A DNA stretch of 12,693 nucleotides from Pseudomonadota bacterium. GTDB taxonomy: Bacteria; CALINM01. Position 1 is the stretch's first letter. The number at the start of each line of letters is the position of its first letter. Both the position numbers and the translations under genes were made by a program. The stretch is taken from NCBI GenBank assembly GCA_026415985.1, contig JAOAGA010000052.1, forward strand, positions 1 to 12,693. The letters are read 5' to 3'. Shown piece by piece: positions 7,786 to 12,693 of the stretch. The notes under the pieces are model-generated. The model ran no database searches. It saw nothing but the letters and a program-made list of their open reading frames with translations, and was not told where the DNA came from.

Positions 7786-8211
7786 TTATTTTGACAAGTA
7801 GCTTTCAAAGGAGGCGAAATGCTCCTCTTCGTCGGCAAGGATACCGATAAAGAGGTTTGCAGTAATATAATCACCTTCTTTGTTTGCCAAAGCAATTATT
7901 TCCTTATACATTGCGATGGCTTCTTCTTCTGCCTTTTTGTCGATTTTTAACATTTCATCTACATTTTTTCCGATTGTTATTGGTGTAGGAACAGTGGTTG
8001 GTACACCGCCCAACATAACAAGTCTTTCTGCAATTGCCTCGGCATGTTTCATCTCTGTAATTGCAAACTTCTTAAAAATACCCTTTACAACCTCGCCTTT
8101 AAGTCCGACCGCCTGTACATGTTGCCACATATACTGAACCGATACCTGAATCTCCCTTGCAATGGCGTCGTTTAGCATATCTTTTAGACCCTTTTTGTTT
8201 TTTCCAGCCAT
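7786..8211 (-). CDS. Short bacterioferritin-like di-iron protein
   Basis: This is a 141-residue ferritin-superfamily protein that probably binds and oxidises iron in the cytoplasm, for storage or oxidative-stress defence. The four-helix di-iron ligands are all present by alignment with E. coli bacterioferritin: Glu20, Glu53 and His56 (EMKHAE), Glu95, and Glu128 with His131 (DEEEH). The stretch IGKNVDEML (80-88) closely matches IGEDVEEML of bacterioferritin. Met54 sits where bacterioferritin has its heme-ligand Met52. The protein ends right after helix D, so the short C-terminal helix E of bacterioferritin (158 residues in E. coli) is missing; cage assembly may differ. The ATG at 8211 follows a perfect AGGAGG. 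It is a single-gene unit with its own promoter and terminator. It could belong to a related ferritin-like family rather than true bacterioferritin, so no symbol is given. Confidence 0.88.
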   Translation of the reverse strand: MAGKNKKGLKDMLNDAIAREIQVSVQYMWQHVQAVGLKGEVVKGIFKKFAITEMKHAEAIAERLVMLGGVPTTVPTPITIGKNVDEMLKIDKKAEEEAIAMYKEIIALANKEGDYITANLFIGILADEEEHFASFESYLSK

Positions 8212-8217
8212 ATTGAT

Positions 8218-8223
8218 CCTCCT
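8218..8223 (-). promoter_or_regulatory. Shine-Dalgarno site of the ferritin-like gene
   Basis: This is a perfect AGGAGG on the minus strand, six bases before the ATG at 8211. It is the strongest ribosome-binding site in the window and suggests high expression. Confidence 0.88.
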
Positions 8224-8241
8224 GATTTATGTTTTTCTTTA

Positions 8242-8269
8242 ATGATAATATAATTTATAATTTTTTCAA
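8242..8269 (-). promoter_or_regulatory. Sigma70-like promoter of the ferritin-like gene
   Basis: On the minus strand TTGAAA (8264-8269, five of six consensus bases) is followed after 16 bases by TATCAT (8242-8247, five of six). Transcription would start near 8235, giving a leader of about 24 bases that contains the AGGAGG site. It lies in the 72-base gap between livF and the ferritin-like gene, the longest intergenic gap in the window. The AT-rich spacer raises the chance of accidental matches. Confidence 0.6.
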
Positions 8270-8283
8270 GCAAAGAAAGATTT

Positions 8284-9006
8284 TTATGCTCCTAAATAGG
8301 CTTTTATTATCTGAGGATTCTGTAAAAGTTCCCCTGAACTTCCTTCTAAAACAATCTTTCCGTTCTCGATGACATAACCTCTTTTAGAGGTTTTTAAAGC
8401 CATCAGGGCATTTTGCTCAACCATTATTATCGAAATCCCTCTTTCTTTATTTATTTTTTCTATAAGTTGAAAAATCTCAGATGTAATCTTAGGAGATAGA
8501 CCCATTGATGGTTCATCAAGCAACAGTAATTTGGGATTAGACATAAGGGCACGGCCTATGGCAAGCATCTGTTGTTCTCCACCTGATAATGTCCCTGCAG
8601 GTTGGGATAATCTCTCTTCTATCCGGGGAAAGGTTCTTAAAACAAGCTCATAATTTTCTTTGATAATTTTTTTATCTTTAATGAAATAGGCACCGAGCTC
8701 TAAGTTTTCTTTCACTGTAAGTGTAGAAAAGACCCTTCTGCCTTCGGGAACCATTGCTATTCCTTTTTTTACTATCTCTTCAGGCGGTTTATTGGTAATA
8801 TCCTGAGATTGAAACAAGATGTTGCCATCATTTACCTTTGCAATCCCTGTTATCGATTTTAATAAAGTAGACTTGCCTGCCCCGTTTGCACCGATTATGG
8901 ATATAATCTCACCTTCAGAAATTTTTACCGAGATATTTGTCAGAGCCTTTATAACTCCATAATTAACGGATATGTTAACAATCTCAAAAAAACTCTCTCT
9001 ATGCAC
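8284..9006 (-). CDS. livF: Branched-chain amino-acid-type ABC transporter ATPase LivF
   Basis: LivF is one of two cytoplasmic ATPases that power the Liv importer. Its 240 residues show Walker A GANGAGKS (39-46), the VPEGRRVF segment (86-93) where other ABC ATPases have the Q-loop, signature LSGGEQQM (140-147), Walker B with LLLLDEP (160-166) and VEQNA (196-200), where Gln198 stands at the usual H-loop His. The last two features are also seen in E. coli LivF. The start is GTG at 9006, supported by GAGGA (9015-9019) eight bases upstream; no in-frame ATG lies near. It overlaps the livG stop by 8 bases. It is the last gene of the liv operon, with no hairpin after its stop. The family is certain; the transported substrate could be another amino acid or amide. 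Confidence 0.95.
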   Translation of the reverse strand: MHRESFFEIVNISVNYGVIKALTNISVKISEGEIISIIGANGAGKSTLLKSITGIAKVNDGNILFQSQDITNKPPEEIVKKGIAMVPEGRRVFSTLTVKENLELGAYFIKDKKIIKENYELVLRTFPRIEERLSQPAGTLSGGEQQMLAIGRALMSNPKLLLLDEPSMGLSPKITSEIFQLIEKINKERGISIIMVEQNALMALKTSKRGYVIENGKIVLEGSSGELLQNPQIIKAYLGA

Positions 9007-9772
9007 TGATAAATTCCTCGCCCAGATAGGCTTCTATTACCCGCTTATCATTTTTTACCTCTTCAGGTGTCCCTTCCATAATTTTTTCCCCGAAGTCAAC
9101 AACTATAATCCTTTTTGAGATATTCATGACGAAATCCATGTGATGCTCGATAATAATAATTGTAGTCTTGAAGGTCTCCTGAATTTTATGAAATATATCT
9201 ATCAGATCAATAACCTCCGATGGATTCATCCCTGCTGCAGGCTCATCTACAAGTAATAACTCCGGATCAAGGGCAAGAGCCCTTGCTATCTCCAATTTTC
9301 TCTGCTCCCCGTAAGGTAGGCTGATAGCGGGGTAACTTTCCTTTTTATCGAGGGAAAAGAATTCCAATAGTTTTCTCGTCTTGTGTTCCGCTTCACTCTT
9401 TTTCAGATAAAAATTTTTATTCCTTGTTATGCTTGATAACAGGTTATACTCACTTTTAACAAGAGAGGCAGACAAAACGTTTTCAAAAATTGACATTGAT
9501 TTAAAAAGTCTCAGGTTCTGGAAGGTTCTGCCTATCCCCAAATTGATTCTTTTGTAGGTAGGGATTTTGGTTATATCGATGCCTTTGAAGATTATCTTAC
9601 CATCGTCAGGTATATAAAAGCCGGTTATAAGATTAAATATAGTAGTTTTTCCCGCACCATTGGGACCGATAATACTGAGAATCTCGCCTTTTTTTACATC
9701 AAAGGATACGTTGGATACCGCCTTAATTCCGCCGAAATTTTTTGTAATGTTTTTTATTTCTAATATTTTCAT
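8999..9772 (-). CDS. livG: Branched-chain amino-acid-type ABC transporter ATPase LivG
   Basis: LivG is the partner ATPase of LivF in the Liv importer, bound to the cytoplasmic face of LivH/LivM. Its 257 residues have Walker A GPNGAGKT (36-43), Q-loop Gln85 in RTFQN, the LivG-type signature [15 protein letters not shown] (152-166), Walker B LLLVDEP (172-178) and the H-loop His210 in IEHHMDFVM. All catalytic motifs are standard. The ATG at 9772 overlaps the livM stop in an ATGA junction and follows AAGGTGAT; the 3' end overlaps livF by 8 bases. This arrangement favours matched amounts of the two ATPases. Confidence 0.96.
   Translation of the reverse strand: MKILEIKNITKNFGGIKAVSNVSFDVKKGEILSIIGPNGAGKTTIFNLITGFYIPDDGKIIFKGIDITKIPTYKRINLGIGRTFQNLRLFKSMSIFENVLSASLVKSEYNLLSSITRNKNFYLKKSEAEHKTRKLLEFFSLDKKESYPAISLPYGEQRKLEIARALALDPELLLVDEPAAGMNPSEVIDLIDIFHKIQETFKTTIIIIEHHMDFVMNISKRIIVVDFGEKIMEGTPEEVKNDKRVIEAYLGEEFISA
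9015..9019 (-). promoter_or_regulatory. Shine-Dalgarno site deciding the GTG start of livF
   Basis: On the minus strand this reads GAGGA, eight bases before GTG at 9006 and inside the last codons of livG. No in-frame ATG is available close by, so this site supports the GTG start. Confidence 0.65.
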
Positions 9773-10710
9773 ATCACCTTTTTCTTAATCATAAGACCAT
9801 AGGGTTTCCACATCATAATGATTATTAAAATAACAGGTATAATTACCCACCTTAACTCTAAAATATCGGGCGGAAGCAAGATTCTCAGTCCTTCGATAAT
9901 AAAAACCCATAAAAATCCCGCTATTATTGTGCCGGATATACTTCCCATACCGCCTACAATTACAATAACAAGGAAATCAACGGATTTCAGAAAATCAAAA
10001 TTTGACGGATGTAGAAAGGTGTATAAATGGGCATACATAGCACCCGCCGAACCTGCGAGAAAGCACCCGTAAACAAAGGCTAACAGTTTGATATTTGTTG
10101 TATTAATACCGATTGAGCTCGATGCGGTCTCATCATCTCGTATTGTTCGCCAGAAAAGCCCATATTTCGAATAGATAATATTTTTTGATATGAGGATAAA
10201 AAAAAGCGAGACAAAAAAGACTATCTCCAAACCTGATAAACTGTTAATACCAACAAACCCGCGGGAGCCACCGAGTGTTTCAATAAATCTGTCGGAGTTA
10301 TCGAGAATGTTTCTTATAAGTATTCCAAGTCCGAGAGTTGCTATGGCAAGGAAATCATCCCTGAACTTCAGTATGGGAATTCCTATGAGGTAGGCAATAA
10401 ATGCGGAAAAGGCTCCGCTTAAAAGAATGATAAAAATAAATAAAAGCCCCGACTCAATAGAAAAGGTTTTTGTCAGATAGGCGGAAAAATAGGCACCTAA
10501 CCCATAGAATCCTGCGTGGCCTAAGGAAAACTGACCGGTAAATCCGTAAATAATATTAAGTCCTAAGGAGGCAACGACTATAATAATCGTATAGAGGATA
10601 ACCTGCTCTATGTATTCAGAAAAAATGTCATTTATAAAAAAAACCTTTAATAATAGATAGATAGCTAAAGAAAACAACAACTCTTTTCTAATCTCAAGCA
10701 GAAGTCTCAT
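9769..10710 (-). CDS. livM: Branched-chain amino-acid-type ABC transporter permease LivM
   Basis: LivM is an inner-membrane permease that forms the translocation path with LivH. Its 313 residues are strongly hydrophobic, with roughly eight to ten membrane segments. The family marker [19 protein letters not shown] is at 56-74. The cytoplasmic coupling segment [16 protein letters not shown] (188-203) probably contacts the ATPases, and [13 protein letters not shown] (253-265) is conserved near the end. The ATG at 10710 overlaps the livH stop as ATGA, and its own stop overlaps livG the same way. An AAAGGA lies ten bases upstream. E. coli LivM is longer (about 425 residues) because of an N-terminal extension; this size is common elsewhere. 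Confidence 0.95.
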   Translation of the reverse strand: MRLLLEIRKELLFSLAIYLLLKVFFINDIFSEYIEQVILYTIIIVVASLGLNIIYGFTGQFSLGHAGFYGLGAYFSAYLTKTFSIESGLLFIFIILLSGAFSAFIAYLIGIPILKFRDDFLAIATLGLGILIRNILDNSDRFIETLGGSRGFVGINSLSGLEIVFFVSLFFILISKNIIYSKYGLFWRTIRDDETASSSIGINTTNIKLLAFVYGCFLAGSAGAMYAHLYTFLHPSNFDFLKSVDFLVIVIVGGMGSISGTIIAGFLWVFIIEGLRILLPPDILELRWVIIPVILIIIMMWKPYGLMIKKKVI

Positions 10711-11603
10711 ACCTTTTCGATCCTTTTGCCGAAAAGACCGTTAGGTCTTAAGAGGAGGAAGATAAAAAGTATTAAAAAGATAAAACCATCTCTTAATGTA
10801 GAAGAAAGGAAGGCAGAGACAAAAACCTCTGATATGCCGATAATAAAACCACCTAAAACTGCCCCGTGTATAATGCCGATACCACCCAAAACCGCAGCAA
10901 TAAAAGATTTTATACCCGGCATAACCCCCATAAACACATTTATCTGCGGATATGCTATGGCGTAAAGAATACCGCCTAATCCTGCAAGGGCTCCGCCTAA
11001 CATAAAGGTAAAGGATATTATCCTTTCTGTATCAATACCTACAAGTTTAGCCATTTCAGCATCAAGGGCCAAAGCCCTCATAGCTTTACCCTGTCTTGTC
11101 TTGTAAATCAGAAAATAGAGACCTATAAGGCTTAAAAAAGTGGCAATAAATATTAATATGTGGATATTTGTAATAACAAAAAATTTTAGATCGTAACTTT
11201 CAACTTCAAAGGGTCTTGGAAAGGCTATATAGTCCGGGGAAAAGAGTATTTTCAGACTAAAAAAATACTCAATAAAAAGAGAAACACCCACCGCAGTAAT
11301 CAGCAGAGAGATATTAGGGGCAGATTTTTTTCTGAGAGGACGATAGGCTATCTTTTCTATGGTAAAGGCGGTTAACGCAGTTCCGATCATAGCCAGTAAA
11401 AAAACAAGATAAACAGGCAGACTTAATTTTGTGATAAGATAATATCCAAAAAAGGCACCCAGCATAAAGACATCTCCGTGGGCAAAATTAATCATTCTCA
11501 ATATGCCGTAAACCATCGTATAGCCCAGGGCGATAAGGGCATAAACCGCCCCTAACTGGATGCCGTTAATCAGTTGTTGCAATATATAGCTTAATGTTTC
11601 CAT
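10707..11603 (-). CDS. livH: Branched-chain amino-acid-type ABC transporter permease LivH
   Basis: LivH is the first inner-membrane permease of the importer, 298 residues with about eight hydrophobic segments. It closely parallels E. coli LivH: YILQQLINGIQLGAVYALIA near the start, GYTMVYGILRMINFAHGDV (27-45), AYRPLR (86-91), the coupling segment RALALDAEMAKLVGIDTER (176-194), AAVLGGIG (236-243) and the final FGKRIEKV. The ATG at 11603 starts 22 bases after the binding-protein gene; no strong Shine-Dalgarno site is visible in that gap, so it may rely on coupling. It overlaps livM by 4 bases. Identity is firm; substrate is inferred from family only. Confidence 0.96.
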   Translation of the reverse strand: METLSYILQQLINGIQLGAVYALIALGYTMVYGILRMINFAHGDVFMLGAFFGYYLITKLSLPVYLVFLLAMIGTALTAFTIEKIAYRPLRKKSAPNISLLITAVGVSLFIEYFFSLKILFSPDYIAFPRPFEVESYDLKFFVITNIHILIFIATFLSLIGLYFLIYKTRQGKAMRALALDAEMAKLVGIDTERIISFTFMLGGALAGLGGILYAIAYPQINVFMGVMPGIKSFIAAVLGGIGIIHGAVLGGFIIGISEVFVSAFLSSTLRDGFIFLILFIFLLLRPNGLFGKRIEKV

Positions 11604-11625
11604 CAGACTAAGGTTTTCAAACTCA

Positions 11626-12693
11626 CTATGGGTTTACAGTCGTTACATACTTTGCACCGGTCTCTTCAATTTTTAAAATAACCGCAGATTTCTGGGCATC
11701 GCCGTTTTTATCAAAACTTATGCTACCGGTAACACCTTTGAAATTTTTCATTGAATTTAATGCCTTAACAATATCGTCAGGGTTTGATGACTTTGCCTGT
11801 TCAAGGGCTGAGAGATAAATTTTTACAGCGTCATAGGCAAGGACACCTAAGGCATCGGGTATGGTATTGTGTTTTTCTTTATACTTTTTTAAGAAGGCCT
11901 CGGATACAGGATCTTTCCTGTCCGGTGAGTAATGGTTTGTGAAATAACCGCCAACAATAGCCTTACCTGCAATCTTTATAAGCTCGGGAGAATCCCAGCC
12001 GTCTCCGCCAATTAATGTGGATTTAACGCCCTTTTCTCTTAACTGTTTGGCGATAAGGGCAACCTTGTTGTAATAGTCCGGCAGGAAGATAACGTCAGGT
12101 TTTTTTGCTGATATTTTTGTTATCAATGCGGAAAAGTCAACATCGTCTTTCTGATAGGACTCAAAGGCAACCACTGTTCCACCCTTTGAAAAATTATCTC
12201 TGAAAAACTCTGCCAACCCCTTTGAATAGTCATTACCTACATCATAAAGAACTGCCGATGTCTTAGCTTTAAGCTCTTTAAGGGCGAACTGTGCAGCAAC
12301 CTTTCCCTGATAGGGATCAATAAAACAGGCTCTGAAAACATAGGGTTTTCTTTTGCCGTCGGAAACAGTAACCTTCGGGTTTGTAGCTGTTCCTGTAATC
12401 ATTGGTATCTTTTTTGAGTTGGCTATTTCAGAAACGGGAATTGAGACTTTAGACGTCAAAGGACCGATTATTGCCTTAACTCCATCCTGAGTAATTAATT
12501 TCAGGGCAGAGTTAGTACCTTCCGTGGGGTCATTTTTATCATCAGCGATAACGGGGACAATATTAAACTTGCCTGTTTTGTTATACTCTTCAATGGCAAT
12601 CATAAAACTGTTTTTGGAAGACTCTCCGAAGGTCTTAACATCTCCGGTAAGAGGCGTTATCAGCCCGATCTTAACTGTTTCTTTGCCGTAAGA
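11626..12693 (-). CDS. Periplasmic branched-chain amino-acid-type binding protein, LivJ/LivK-like (cut by the window edge)
   Basis: This is the substrate-binding subunit that delivers ligand to LivHMGF in the periplasm. The reading frame stays open to the right edge: upstream of the internal ATG at 12603, thirty further codons read VKIGLITPLTGDVKTFGESS and similar, the conserved opening of this type I binding-protein fold, so the true start and the expected signal peptide lie beyond base 12693. In all, 355 residues are visible. IGPLTS and ITGTATNP mark the first ligand-binding lobe, YDVGNDYSKGL the hinge region, and GGDGWDSPEL the second lobe. The stop is TAG, 22 bases before livH, with no hairpin between, so it is probably co-transcribed with livH. 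Relatives bind leucine, isoleucine and valine, but also other amino acids, amides or urea, so specificity is open. Confidence 0.93.
   Translation of the reverse strand, partial: SYGKETVKIGLITPLTGDVKTFGESSKNSFMIAIEEYNKTGKFNIVPVIADDKNDPTEGTNSALKLITQDGVKAIIGPLTSKVSIPVSEIANSKKIPMITGTATNPKVTVSDGKRKPYVFRACFIDPYQGKVAAQFALKELKAKTSAVLYDVGNDYSKGLAEFFRDNFSKGGTVVAFESYQKDDVDFSALITKISAKKPDVIFLPDYYNKVALIAKQLREKGVKSTLIGGDGWDSPELIKIAGKAIVGGYFTNHYSPDRKDPVSEAFLKKYKEKHNTIPDALGVLAYDAVKIYLSALEQAKSSNPDDIVKALNSMKNFKGVTGSISFDKNGDAQKSAVILKIEETGAKYVTTVNP

Noticed and set aside
7767-7797. Possible mfd promoter (TTGTCA with a TTTAAA-like -10)
   Set aside because: The spacer is 19 bases, the -10 matches only four of six bases and the region is AT-rich. 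A transcript from it would also run into the terminator before mfd.
8270-8286. Terminator for the liv operon just after livF
   Set aside because: I looked for a stem and T-tract between the livF stop and the ferritin promoter and found no GC-containing inverted repeat.
8284-9006. LivF lacks the usual Q-loop Gln and H-loop His (VPEGR, VEQNA)
   Set aside because: E. coli LivF has the same substitutions, so this is a family trait and not a local defect.
11626-12603. Binding-protein gene starting at the internal ATG at 12603
   Set aside because: The frame stays open for 30 more codons to the window edge and encodes the conserved VKIGLITPLTG opening of the fold, so this ATG is internal and the gene is partial.

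Overview
The window is a compact, AT-rich bacterial segment in which all eleven genes lie on the minus strand, so the biological order runs from right to left. There are no RNA genes, mobile elements, CRISPR arrays or gene-free stretches over 100 bases. Two proteins carry lipobox signal peptides and a third, SurA-like protein has a cleavable one; together with a Liv-type periplasmic transporter this suggests a diderm bacterium. The low GC and gene content would fit groups such as Deferribacterota, Nitrospirota or Desulfobacterota, but the sequence alone does not fix the taxon.

Layout in transcription order. (1) 12693-8284: a branched-chain amino-acid-type ABC uptake operon: a substrate-binding protein that runs off the right edge, permeases LivH and LivM, and ATPases LivG and LivF. 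The four membrane and ATPase genes are coupled by 4- or 8-base overlaps. (2) 8283-7725: a separate unit with its own sigma70-like promoter, a strong Shine-Dalgarno site, a short bacterioferritin-like di-iron protein, and a rho-independent terminator whose T-tract touches the next start codon. (3) 7724-1: mfd (transcription-repair coupling factor), then three secreted parvulin-type prolyl isomerases/chaperones (two lipoproteins and one SurA-like protein), then pdxA (vitamin B6 synthesis) and a phosphohexomutase that runs off the left edge. From the first isomerase to the mutase, successive genes overlap by 29, 31, 20 and 4 bases, so they are almost certainly one translationally coupled operon.

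How they work together: the Liv genes make one importer. The three isomerases probably share envelope protein folding, and their catalytic histidines are lost stepwise from the first to the third gene. The surA-pdxA adjacency matches the order known from enterobacteria. Mfd and pdxA have no obvious mechanistic link to the isomerases beyond co-transcription.

I see no convincing new biological system; this is mostly housekeeping DNA. The points most worth a second look are the graded parvulin series, the short bacterioferritin that lacks helix E but keeps the heme-ligand methionine position, and the terminator abutting the mfd start.
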